DNA of 64,000 nt from Thamnaconus septentrionalis (taxonomy: Eukaryota > Chordata > Actinopteri > Tetraodontiformes > Monacanthidae), in the NCBI GenBank assembly GCA_009823395.1, contig CM020515.1, forward strand, positions 9,725,989-9,789,988, in the 5' to 3' direction. Shown one piece after another: positions 34,611 to 46,547 of the stretch (the first letter of the stretch is position 1; each line of letters opens with the position of its first letter). Made by a program: the position numbers and the translations under genes. The notes under the pieces are model-generated. The model was given only the letters and a program-made list of their open reading frames with translations. It did no database searches and was not told where the DNA came from.

Positions 34611-37600
34611 TTTGTCCACGTTTACCGTATCCGTCAGATGGTACTTAAGCAAATTAAGAGCTCTAGCGAGGCTTAAAAGGTTCTCCAGTGGTGATTGGAT
34701 TGAATATGTCAAGGAGTTCAGGTTGGGCTGTGGATGAGCAGGAAGTGTGATGTTTGACACTTGCAGAGCAAAATGCACCGATTATTTCTTTCTAATCAAA
34801 ATTTTCCACGTTTCCAACTCTTTTCTCAAAGGAACGAGCCGCATCAACATCAACTGAGCGCGCTGGCGGTACTCAATCAGGCAGCAGCACATCCAGAACC
34901 AGCCTCACCAACGTCAGGAGCAACAGCCTCGGCAGGAGCCGTGACTCAGCCGTCAGCTGCAGTGGAGCTGGTGGCTCTTTGAAAAGAAACGTCTTTGGCA
35001 ATCAAGCAGCTCGACAGTCCAGACCGGCGGTCTGCCTCAGCAGCAGTCGGAGCTTTTCCTCCCTCAACACCTCCTCCCTCACTGCAGCTCCTTTTATGAG
35101 GAGCAGCCGCTCTTTGAACAGACTCGACCAGAGATCTGCTGGAGAAGGTACTTGACTTTCAGGCCTTAATCATAAAGTTCAAAATCATAGTGGTAACGAC
35201 GAGTGGTAGTAGAAGTAGAAGACCATCTTTAAATATTTTTTGTCGTCTGTCTTTGGCAGATGCAGAAGCTGTGGTACAAAGAGGACGAACGAGGGAGAAC
35301 AAAGCCGCTGGTTTTGGACAGCTGTCGTCGTCTGAGCAGAAAAGCAGGTTTGCTCTTTTCTTGTGTGTGAGTATTTTGGATAGTTCTTGTTCTGCAGTTG
35401 CTCGGTAAAACTTAACACTGTAAATGTTAAGTTTTACAGAGCAACTGCAGAGCAAGAACTAGTTAACGGCAGTTTTGCATGCCAACAAATCACTTATGCT
35501 TTGACTTTTGAAGGGCAAAAAGAGATGAGTGTCATGGAAATAACGCAGGCAAAATGAAGACAGACTCCTCCTCCACTGCAGAGGGTGTAAAGAAACAGGT
35601 CTGTTTGTATCCCTTTGATTGTGTACTGTATTAGCTTTTTACCTTTTCCAATTATTTCTCACTATTTCTTTTAGAAGAAACATTTGACTTACAGTAGGTC
35701 TTTGTATTGCCTCTATTCTTTCTATGCTTTCTGTTATTATTAAAAGTGTATTGTATTTTCTCAGACCAGAGATGGGGTGTACACACTCTGTGCAATGACC
35801 TCAGGGATGAGACGCAACTGGGTGCATGCAGTGCTGAAAAATGTGAGGCCCAGTCTAACACATGACCACACGAGGTAAACACAGCTACGGCTTCATTGTG
35901 ATTGGTTCACAGAAGGAAGTAAGGATCTGTTCCACTCCACTGCATTGGAAAAGTTTTTCCAAAGACTCCGAGAGACACTTAGTCTGCATTCGTTGCATTG
36001 AGCCTCTGGACGTCACTTTTTCTTGCAGCCCGGTCTCGGAGCAGACAGTCCACCGAAGACCAGAGCAAGAGGACTCACAAGCAACCGCGGAATTAAACAC
36101 ATTTTTGCAAGAGCACAAAACAAGAAGCTGTGTGGAGAAAACGCATCAGCTGGCGGGAGAGCAGAAGTCCACCAATGGAAGCTCGGCGTTGCCTCAGCAG
36201 TCGCTTTCGGAGACGGGTGAAGGGGGCACAAGCCATGATTGTGCACCAGCTGCTGCCACCACACGGGACAGTGAGTCACTGAGAAAATGTTTGAAATCAA
36301 GTGTCGGATTTATGCAGCTGTTGCTTGTTTGGCTGTTGCCTCTGATTTGACATTATCACAAATATTTTTTCTTCTGCGCATGTCTATCTCTGGTGCAACA
36401 GATGCTTCACCAAGTGGCGGCTCAAGGGGCGAGTGCTTCAGTGAGGCGCCGGACTGGCAGACACCAGTTGAGGACCAGGTAAAGTCCGCCAGCTGAAGTC
36501 AAGAGCAGCAAGTATCTGTTCGCATGAGTCACGAAGACTCAGGAAGGAGAGGCAGCGACGTCCTTGTCGTAGACGTAGGAGATCAAGGCGGATGTCCAAT
36601 GTGAAGTTCTTCCATTGTTTGTTTTTTTCCACGTTGGATTCAAGACACAATTTCAGTATTGCGCCGCATGAATACGCACAAAGTTAAATAAAAGTACTCT
36701 CTCTCTCTAATGACAGCTGTACTGTCTTTGTCTGCAGCTGGAACAAACCAGCAAAGAATTGTCTGGACTCAGACAGATAAAGGAGAACCTGCAGGAAGAG
36801 CTGCGACAAGAGAAAAGCGGCTATGCACAGGTACCAAGGCACCAAAGGCACTTTATCTTTCATCACACAGAAATTTAGTTAGAGGCAACTTAACGGTCCA
36901 GCGTGTAATTTTTGGCTTGATTTACCATTTTTATATTGGTAATCGCTTAACGCACTGCCCACAAATACATTAATAAAAATGTATAGTAGCAGTACAATAA
37001 AAGTAATTTGGTGTTCCTACCCTAAGAATGGTTCTCATAGAAGAATATATGGTGAATGTGAAACCGAATAATTCTCAGCAATAGTCTGCAAAGTCCTCTC
37101 TAAACTTACTGTTGTCCTGTAGAAGGATCCCTCAAACTCATCTATGGAGCAAGCGCTGGCTTTGCAGCGACTGCAGAAGACGAACCATGACCTCCGCCTT
37201 GAGCTGGAGGCCCAGAAGAGGAACCAGGAAGAAGCCAAAGAAGCGGAGCTGCGGCGGCGGGTGGATCTCTTGGCCCAGCAAGCGCAACTGCTGGTCACCG
37301 GCGACGCCACAGCGCTCGCGCAGGCCCACCTGGAGCAGGATCACCGGCGGTTCGCGGAGCTGCAGGCGGAGTCGGAGCGCCAAGCGGCCTCCCTGAGGTC
37401 GCAGCTCAGCGCCAGCGAGCTGCAGAGGCAAGAGGCCGAATCGCACCTGACGCAGCTGCGGCGGGAGTTGCAGGGCTCTCGCGCCGTCCGGCAGGAGGCC
37501 GACAGTTTGCAGGAGCAACTCCAGGAGGCGACGTCTCAGCTCCGCGCCTACGAGGAAGCTCAGGCTGAGAAGGAGGCCCGTCTGCAGAAACACCTCATGC

Positions 37601-40600
37601 TCCTCCAAGCCAGTCAGGACAGAGAACGGAGGAGCTTGACCGCTAGCCTGGCGGAGGCGGATGAGCGGTCGCAAGCTCTTCAAGAGAGGCTGGACGTGGC
37701 CGAGGAGCAGGTCGGGAAACTGAGCCAGACCCAGATGTGGGCCAGGGAAGTGGAGGTAGCTCAGGAACAGCTCCAGGAAGAGCTAGCGCGCACAGTGTCG
37801 GCCGTGGAGAGCCTGCAGGAGGAACGAGGGCAGCTGGAGCGTCGCTGCGGCGAGCTGCAGGGCCAGCTGTTCAAGGCGGACGGGGAGGTGAGCCGCCTGC
37901 AGAGTCGGCTGAAAGCAGACGAGACGCACTACTACAACCTGGAGCACTCGTACGAAAAAACCTGCGAGGAGCTGCAGCTGGCCTTGGGGAAAGTGCGAGA
38001 GAAGGAATCGGAGACGCAGGAGATGAGGGAGGGCTACGAGTGCCTCCTGGACACCAAGGAGCAAGAGCTGAGCGAGGCTCTCCTGAAGATGGAGGTCCTG
38101 GGGAACAGCCTGGAGGAGACCGAGGTGAAGCTGAGTGAGGTGTTAAAATCCTGCACCTGCGCCTCACCTCCACCTACGGAGGAGGGGGCCAGGTCAAAAG
38201 GTGGGGGGGAGCTGTTTATTAGAAGTCCCTGGGCACATCAAGACCTCCCGTCCACCGGGGACGACCCCGAGAGGTTCCTGTCCGTGATCCAGCTCCTGGA
38301 AACCAAGCTGTACGCCACGGAGGAGAAGCTGCGGGACATCATGCAGCGGCTGGAGGAGCAGCAGAGTCACGCCGCCACCTGCCAGGACCCCCCTCGCCTG
38401 TGCTCCCAGCTCACCCAGAGCCGAGCCACTGCCCAGCACCTCAGTCTGCTCTTGCACAGCCGGGCCAAGCGGAGCCAGCGCTTCGCCCACGCCGCCGAGC
38501 AGTGCAGCGGCCGTCTGCTGGGCAGGTTCCGGGCGGCGCTGAGTGTTGTGCAGGCCTGCCAGGAGACGCTGCAGGCCGCCCCGGACGGCGGCGCTCCGGT
38601 TCTGGACCGGCAGCTCGCCGCGGTCGCTGCGTGCCTGCAGCAAGGGGAGCGAGAGGCAGAGGAACAACGGCGGGAGTCGCACGACGCCGTCAAAGAAGAG
38701 GACCAGATCCTGAATGATGAGGATTTATCTGCGGCTGAGGGCGGCGAGAGCAGACTCACAGAGCACTTTTCAGACGAGGAGAACGACTTGAGCGTCGGCA
38801 AGTGTTTAGCACGAGAACTTTTTGTGGTTGAGCAGCTGATATCTTTCCTCCAGAGCCAAAATGCCGGTGCGGAGTTGTCCTTGGTATCCAGGGAAGCTGG
38901 CGACGGGGATATTGCACACAGGTACCAAAGCGTCGTCGGCAAAAGAATAGCGCTGGCGGCCCAAAGCGGCAGCGATGCACCTTTACACAAGGCCATCGGC
39001 AAAGTGTGTGCAGAGGCAGAGCTCATTTATGGCGCTTTGAGACTCCAGCAGCAATACGGAAGCATGACTGGAGAAAAGACTCGGGAAACTGAGGACCAGA
39101 GCAGGAGCCTGGCAGACGTCAACCCTCCAGAGTTAGCCCCTTACGACCACGACGGCGGGCGGCGCGGCGGAAAGGAAAACTGTGATGTCACAAAGGGAGA
39201 GGCCGACAAATGTCCCGACTGGCTGGAGAGACTTCGGTCTAAGCTGCAGAGAAGGTCTCAAATCCTGCGGCAGCTCATCCAGGAGATTTGTGATTCTGAT
39301 CCTGGAGAGGAACGATGCTGTTTGGATGACGCCTGGGAAAATGACTTTGCTGCAATGCTAGAGGAGGCGAAGTTGATCTATTTATGCGAAAGGCTGTGCC
39401 TGGAGCGGCACCAGAGTGAGATTGGGTGCAAAGAAAGGGGTCTCGTATTTGAGGAGGAGAAGGAGGCTCTAAGTTGCACTGTGCATCAGCTTCAGCAGGA
39501 CAATAGCGCGCTGAGGGACGAGCTGGAGTGTGCCGGCAAGACGATCGTGTCCGTCGAGGCGAGGAAGCAAAGACTCCTGAGAGACATAGAGAACATCCAG
39601 GACTTCCACGAGAAACAGATGAAGAAGCTAGAGACAGAGTTCCAGGAGAAGCTGGGGAAGCTGCAGCAGATCCACGAGGAGGAGATGAAACACTTGCACG
39701 ATCACTACACCAAGTCCAGCGTCGCCAGGGACAAACAGACGTCCAGTGCGAAAGGCCAAACAACGATGGGAGATCAAGAGTGGGACGAGACCGGGGCTTT
39801 CAAAAAAGAAATAGGCCAACCTGAGGTAACAAAGTTTCTCGTTAGTTACCCTTTCACGCAGAATTGACTGGAAGTTAAAAATGTTTAAAAACTCCTGTAC
39901 TCCAAAAATGTTGGGAAAGGAAAAGATAATTTAAAGAATTGTCCTCCAGAATCGATTCAAACATTTAAACCATATACGTTTTTTTTTATTCTACAGGTAC
40001 TCATTATGTTTTAGATAATATCAGATTTGCTAAATCACGGTGAATGCTTGCAACCCACTACCTACCTTCTGAACCTTCTAAAAAAAAAAAAATTCTCGAT
40101 GCAGGCATCCTGCTTTGAAGGACTCTCTGTGCTGGAGGAAATGCACCAGAAGCAGATAAATGACCTTCAGCAGCAGCATCAGAAGGAGGTGGCAGCACTG
40201 CTGAAGGAGAAGGACCAGCAGCTGAAGGAGGAGACAGCTGCAACAGTAACAGGTCAAGAAAAAAAAATACAAACCCCACATCAATCTAATGAAAATAAGA
40301 GATAAAAAGTAATCAGCAAGAAAGTGCACATGAGACGTATGAAACTGGCAGTTCTTTTTGTGTCTGACCAAATGTTTTGTCACTGTTGATGGAATGAAGG
40401 CGTCGTGTGTCTTTGCAGCCATCGTGGCGATGAGAAGAGCCCACAAACTGGAGCTGGAGAAAAGTTGGCAGATGCAGCACAGCAGGGAGAGCGCTGACCT
40501 GACGCAGCTTCAGGTCCAATATGAGTGAGTGTGCGTTGGCTCGGCTCTTCCACTGAGGGACACCGGGATTCTCCTAGATTGAGAAAGCAAAGTCAAACTA

Positions 40601-42374
40601 ATAATGCTTAGAGAGGTGTGATCATAGAGCTCAAAGAGAGGCTCTCTAGTGGGTTGGAAGCAGTTGAGAGTAGTTGTGATAATTATTATTCCTGGGAGCT
40701 GATTTGAAACCTCTGTTTGAACACCAGGAAGGAGTTGAAGTTGCTGCAGAAAGAGCTCGATGTGCTGTCGGAGCGACACACCCAGAAATGCCTGGAAAAC
40801 TCTCAGCTGTACCAGGAGCTGCAGGATGAGAGAGAAGCCTTGATGCAGTGCCAAAAAGAGAACCTCAGGCTTCACGAGAAGCAGGTGCAAGGCCGTCGCC
40901 GTGTTTGGGATTTCACCCAGCATTGTGTTGTCCCGGGTGAAAATTCTCACAGTGACTTTTTCTTTCTGCGCCCTGCGTCCTCATAGAGGCAGACGGAGAA
41001 GATCGCTCAGTGCCAGTTCTTGCCAAACGGGAAACAGCCTCGCGACTCCTCTGAAATGAGCGACTTTTATGAAATGGAGGTGAGCGTCCACAAGTTCAAC
41101 TTCAATACGCCCATTCACTTCAATCAAGTTGCTCACCCAGCAACTCTTTTCTGGTCATTTTCTGGCCTTTATCATTTTTTAAATGACAAAGACCATCACT
41201 GAAAAATCTACAATAGAAAGATTTGCTATGAATCGCGTTTCAGGTTACAGTCGGTCTGTCAGCTGTTTTAAAAGCGTTTATTTATGCATTGTGGTCTATG
41301 GGAAAAATGCTTTTTGGTCCCATGGGATTTTTTTGCTGCACTACCTCGAGTGGCCACTGGGAAAAAAAATCGGAAAAAACATATTGCCAGTCCGGTATCC
41401 CGTTCTTATAATACATCCTCGGTCTGATGGGACTGGATCCCTGACCAGCGCAGTGACAGTATACATACTGATTACCGCAGTCAAGCGTCAAGTGTCAATA
41501 TGTGTTGTTGTGCTTCGCAGATGATTGTGCGTGCGAGGGAGGCAGAGATGCAGTTTCTCAGACAGGAGGCTTCTTCCCTGCGAGAGGAGCTGGAGGTTGC
41601 CCGCATGGTACCCACTGTTTTCTGTTGTTTTTTTGTTTTGTTTTTTTACCCCAAGACATTCTGGTAAAAGGCACTTTCTCTCAATTCTCATTGAGAAGCA
41701 TCACATGCTGGGGTCTATATTGTTGAAGTATATGTACTTCAACAATAAAGAAGTACATATACTTCTATATTGTTGAGAATTTCTCAACAATATAGAAGTA
41801 TATGCAATGTAGCATTGTCTTGTGTGCTGTAACAGGACAAACTCTACGCCCAGAGCAAACTGAAGAGCCTCTGTGCAAAGAGTCCAGGCGGACCCAAGTT
41901 TGCCACCTGGTCTCCATCTAGAGGCGCTTCAGGACAGAACCAAGGTGAGATTTTTTTATTCAACAAATTAGGAATGCATTGCTTGTTCTTGTTGTATTTG
42001 TATATGTCGTAATGTGTCTTGCTGTGTTGTTTTTCTCAGAGAGCACCGAGGGCACAAGCGCAAGTAAATCTTTCTTACAGAAGAAAAAATCATCCCTCAC
42101 TCGACAGATCAGAGTTGTGAGATCAAAGGTAAAAGTTCATCGTTGCTGACTCTAAATCATTTTTTTCTTCACGTGAAGTCGTTTGTGCTTTACGTCGTTA
42201 CAATTTTTAAGGTCATACAAATGAAACAGTTGACTCCGCTACCAGTAGCTTGTTTTAGTTTGTCTTCAATCTTTCATTATTCTAATTTTACTGACTGTCA
42301 TTTTCTTTCTTGTGCAGAGTTTAAAGGAAGGCCTCTCTGTCCAAGAAAGAATGAAGCTCTTTGAATCACTCTAA
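33522..42374 (+). CDS. mprip: mprip-like: MPRIP/TRIOBP-family coiled-coil protein with partial PH domain
   Basis: The family binds F-actin and RhoA/myosin-phosphatase partners through PH and coiled-coil regions. My model has 18 exons: 33522-33541, 33884-33944, 34832-35147, 35260-35347, 35514-35598, 35765-35874, 36029-36270, 36402-36478, 36738-36830, 37123-39825, 40105-40252, 40419-40524, 40728-40884, 40987-41079, 41521-41607, 41836-41944, 42040-42128 and 42318-42374. All phases agree; total 4641 nt, 1546 aa. Residues 1-190 are Ser/Arg-rich (RSSRSLNRLDQRS). Residues 191-226 are only the last strand and helix of a PH domain (YTLCAMTSGMRRNWVHAVLK). Residues about 340-1265 are one 2703 bp exon, largely Gln/Glu coiled coil. 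The tail carries family signatures: INDLQQQHQKEVAALLKEKD, LDVLSERHTQKCLENSQL, MQFLRQEASSLREELEVA, SSLTRQIRVVRSKS and LKEGLSVQERMKLFES. The last resembles MPRIP more than TRIOBP. A divergent paralogue is possible, so the symbol is tentative. Confidence 0.8.
34583..34609. repeat. (TG)n microsatellite in mprip-like intron 2
   Basis: A TG dinucleotide run of about 13 units, inside the intron before the long Ser-rich exon. Confidence 0.9.
35381..35461. repeat. Intronic inverted repeat with 37 bp arms
   Basis: Arms 35381-35417 and 35425-35461 pair with two mismatches around a 7 nt loop. It lies wholly in the mprip-like intron between exons 4 and 5, starting 34 bp after the donor. Confidence 0.9.
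41719..41804. repeat. Nested hairpin cluster in mprip-like intron
   Basis: The largest hairpin has perfect 23 bp arms (41756-41778 and 41782-41804) around a 3 nt loop. Just upstream, 41719-41746 is a second palindrome (TTGTTGAAGTA / TACTTCAACAA). Both reuse the same AAGTATATG / CATATACTT text, suggesting repeated copying of one small segment. Confidence 0.9.
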
Positions 42375-42600
42375 GCCCCTGTGCGGTCCCAGCAGCAAGA
42401 AGGCACAAAGTGTTGACAATGGCAACACATTATTGACAGTGTGTTGCCATTGCAGACCCTGCAACACGTGCAGGAATTTTCAAATTAAACTTTAGAAAAA
42501 AAAAAAAGAAGAAAAAAAGATAATATCATGTGCCACTAGATGGTGCAGTTGATCCCTCATCACATGCTGAAGAGATGACGCTAGTCTGTCTGGAAGACAG
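42375..42600 (+). other. mprip: mprip-like 3'UTR
   Basis: A short region after the stop. A 13 bp perfect inverted repeat occupies 42417-42429/42440-42452, followed by ATTAAA at 42484-42489 and an A-rich tract from 42496. This gives a plausible 3' end about 130 nt after the stop. Confidence 0.5.
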
Positions 42601-45600
42601 CATCCCGACCATAATGACTGTGGCAGTTTTAGGATAGAACAGTTTCTGAGTTTCTCGTGTGAAAATAGCAAATATAAAGCATTCACTTTTTTGTTTTAAC
42701 CTAAGCAGTCAATTAAGAGAAATTCTTGTTTACAATTACAACATAGCCTAAAATCAATTTTAAAAAAAAGTGGAAACGTAATTTCTGTTTCTCTTTTATC
42801 CACTAACATCCACATGTGACGTTGATGAGATTTTTAATTGTAATTCTGAGTGTCATTTACAATGCTTTTTGTAAAATAAATTTAAAATAAAATACAATTT
42901 TGTAAAATATATGGACTTGCACATATCTTGATGTTTTTGCGGGTAAAAAGCGCTGAAGGCTCATGTTTATGTCACTTTATTTGGTACACTAAATTTTCCT
43001 GTAATGATGCTGATGTGACGCTTTAAAGTCACTGACTTCACCGCCACATTCTGATGCTCAATTTGAACTTTAGCAAGTCATCTTGACTATGTCAAGCTGG
43101 CTAATTGGATGATTTTTTTTTATTTTTGTTTTTGCATTAATGAACAACTGAAAAGGCATACCAAATAAAGTGATGGGTGACTGTGTGTGCTGTATACAGA
43201 GGACCCCCACCCCTTCTTCCTTCACCATCTTGAAAAAAAAAGAAAAAAAAACACCTGTCAGGAGCAGCCTCCCTTCCACTAAAAAAAGAAGACGAAACTA
43301 CACAGTGGGAGGCTCGGTTGGTGGCCACAGACTGAACCGAGATCAATCTCCCCGTGCAGCAACAACTTGCAATGACAGTGTCCCAGACGTGTGTGAGTTC
43401 CCAGCAGCCCCAGTGGCTGATGAGGAGGCGGCTGCTGCAGAAAACACTAATGGCTGCTCTCGAGCGAGACACACTCATTAGCGGGGCGCACTAATGAAAA
43501 CAAACCAGAACACAAGTTTCAGCGTGATCTCTCAGGTCAGGGGTGGGAGTGGTGTGATTATTTGGTTAACTAGTATGCTTTAAAGTTAAGCAAAGTATCC
43601 CTCATTACTCAGGGATCGATTACACCTGGCCTTAGCTAACACCCATTTCCCTCCTCCCCCTGGCACTGTGTGTAAACCTATATTCCAAGCTGGAATTTCG
43701 CACCGAGAGCTTTATGAGTTTGTTTTCGAGCTCGACACCTCGATTTAGCGACAAATATGCACGGCGACAGAAGACGTCAGAATGCAGTGAAGTGGCAGTT
43801 TTCCTTAGAACTTTTTTTTGTTGCTCGTTGTCCTTGACAGGAGACACGATTATGTTTCTGAAGAGGGAAAATTGCACCTCATTAAAACCCAACACCCATC
43901 TTTCCTCCCCGTGACCCCAACATGTAATGCTGCAGTCATGTGAGTCGACAGTTTTTTCAAGTGTTGTTTTTGAATGTTATTCTATGAAATTCTGCATCCG
44001 GAAGAGAAATATATTTTTTAAATCATGAAAGTGCATGATTTGATATTGTTTGTTATATTTTCGTGCTGTTGCAAAATGGTATGACAATAAAGTTTTTTCT
44101 TGAATCCTTCTGAAGCACTAGCGATAGCTCAGTCACCCACAAGAAAGTTTTTCACTGTAAGGTTTACTTCTAAGATTGAAAATAGTCTTAGTACGGACTC
44201 ACCAACTAAAGCTTAAATCAGCAAATGATAAGTGGCTCAAAGGCTTGGAAAAAAATAAAACATTCTTTGGCTATGATAGGCTGATTTGTGTGAGGCCAGG
44301 TTTGTTTGTTGAACTTACTTAGCTCTATCTAATTAAGAGTAATGCTGATGTTTCTGCCTCAAAATAACCAGAGATTAATTCTAAAAGGTTCATAATGAGA
44401 TCAATGAATAACAAAAAACACTTTACCTGTGTTATATGCGGACATGGCTTGAGGAATCAGAGGTTGTCTGGTTTAAGTCCATGGCCTGGTCTGGTCTGGT
44501 GGGGGGGTGAAATTGAAAACAGCGTGCTTAATAAACATGAAATGGAAAAATAAATTTTGAATTAGATGAGCAGATCAGATGATTGAATTTCTTGCGATTT
44601 ATAACTTCATGGCCGTCAAAATTAGAAGAATGTTGTTTTGTTGTTGTTGGGTTTTGTTTTGTTTTTCATTTTTAATGACTCCATTACTAATCCGGCCTGC
44701 AAATGTGATAATGGTCTCCCCAGAGTAAACTTCTTGACCCCCTTTCCTGCCGTGCATCTCGACAGAACGACTGCCTGCAAACCTGCAGTTCGTACTGAAT
44801 CAAGCTGCCCTAGAAACCTGCGGGCCCCTGGCCACTGATCAGCAGCTGGTGCAGAAACACCAGCACACAGGTTTGGTGCACCTGCTCGTGCTGCAAAAAT
44901 AAGTGTCCCATTTCCCAAGATCAATTACGGCAAGTGCAACTGGCGAGCCGCGATACACTTTTAGTTGCGTTGGCACTTTCATTCCGTCACAGGTCTGCGT
45001 CTGTACGCACCAAGCCGCACCACAGCCTGCACAGCTTCTCTTATTTTTCCACCCTTAGCGGGGCCTGTGTTACAAACGGAGACCAGGGGCGTATGGCTGA
45101 CATTTATTTTGGTTGCTCAAACTCAAATATGTCAGTGTTTCCATGACGATGAATACAAAAAAAAAAGAAAATCCAATGTTGTTCACCTGAGTTAAATATA
45201 AAATTTGGCATCCTCATGGCACTTTGGGAGGCACATAGAGGGAGGCAGATCTTTGACGTGTCCTGAGTGGGAGCTAATAGTGATTACTGATTAACAAAAA
45301 CAGCAAGCGGAACAATATGAAAGAGATAACAAATGATTCTCTGTAGTTTAACAATTTCCATCTCTTAACTACATGTGTGGACTTGCATTTTTTCCAGATC
45401 TGCAAGTCCACACATGCAACATGCGTTCCATAAAGTGAAGCAAGCAAAGGAAGCAAAGTATGTGAAAAAAGTATTTTTAAAAAATGCATAAATTTTTGTT
45501 GATGTGGGCTAATAAGCTTGATGTCATGTTTTGTTCAGTCACAATCTCTGGCATCATTAAAACTTTCAAAAAAGTTGAACTTTTCAACTTTATATTAAGA

Positions 45601-46547
45601 CAAAATGAATGCGGATGTGTCACCACAGCCAACGAGCACCAATTTGTGCTCCTTTCATCTTTGACGCATTGTTTACTTGCACTAGATCACAAGGTGAGAC
45701 CACTTATTCATTAATTTAATTAATTAATTAATTAATTAATTATTCTTAATGAGCTGGGATGTTTATCAGTCTCGTCTGGAGTGTGTTCCCTATCTGGAGC
45801 AAGTGTTTGCGAGATTGAGTGCCTGTACAGCGCCCCACTGAGGCTGTTTGAGGACGGTGCTGACGACCTGTCTTCCCGTTGAAGCTTTGGCAGTTGATGC
45901 CTGTTCTGCCGGCTCCGTGTAATCACCAGCGGCTGTTTCGTAGGCAGTTTTTTTTTTTTTTTTTCCTTAGAATCGGCTTCATCACATTACGCATTTCAAG
46001 AATTCCCTGATGTTACATAACAGAACAGGAATAATGTTGTTACACATAATAAGATAAAGGTAAAAGAAAGGAATACATGGGGAAATAAGTTCCCATGCAT
46101 TTGAATATATACAGATTCAAATGCATGAAACGATACCTATGTTTGTCTTTTTTTGTTGTTTATGACACACACACACGCGTGTCTGCGTGCCGCCACACAC
46201 ACACACACACACACACACTAATAGCAGGTGTATCAGAGGGTGCTGCATTTTTAGCTTTAGCAAACAGGAACGATGCTAGCGTGAGCTATAACGTCATCTG
46301 AACTAACAAGATCAAAAAAAGAAATCTGATTCGTCATCAGCTAATAACTTGCACAAATAAGCGCATTAGCCTATTTTCCCGGCGTGGAAAGAAATAAACA
46401 CAGAACACTCTGCCATGTGTGTTCAAACCCAACTTTAAGGACAAAGCAAGCGAAAGCAGAGGAAAATAAAACTCCTCTTTAAAAAAAAAAAAACGCAACA
46501 TGTGGTATCCCGTGCTATAAAGGCAAGTGGAAACACTGATATATTTG
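42601..46547. repeat. 3.95 kb tandem duplication, copy 1 (noncoding)
   Basis: It starts CATCCCGACCATAATGACTG and ends AAACACTGATATATTTG. The following sequence restarts with CATCCCGACC at 46548, an offset of 3947. It contains an (ATTA)n tract near 45715-45742, a CA tract near 46167-46219, and hairpins at 45372-45416 and 46094-46127. Reading frames inside (for example 43170-43481, 103 aa) match no family I recognise, and gene content is not supported. Confidence 0.9.
45372..45416. repeat. Perfect 16 bp inverted repeat (copy 1 of duplication)
   Basis: CATGTGTGGACTTGCA at 45372-45387 pairs perfectly with 45401-45416 around a 13 nt loop. The same hairpin is present in copy 2 at 49313-49357, so it predates the duplication. 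Confidence 0.9.
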
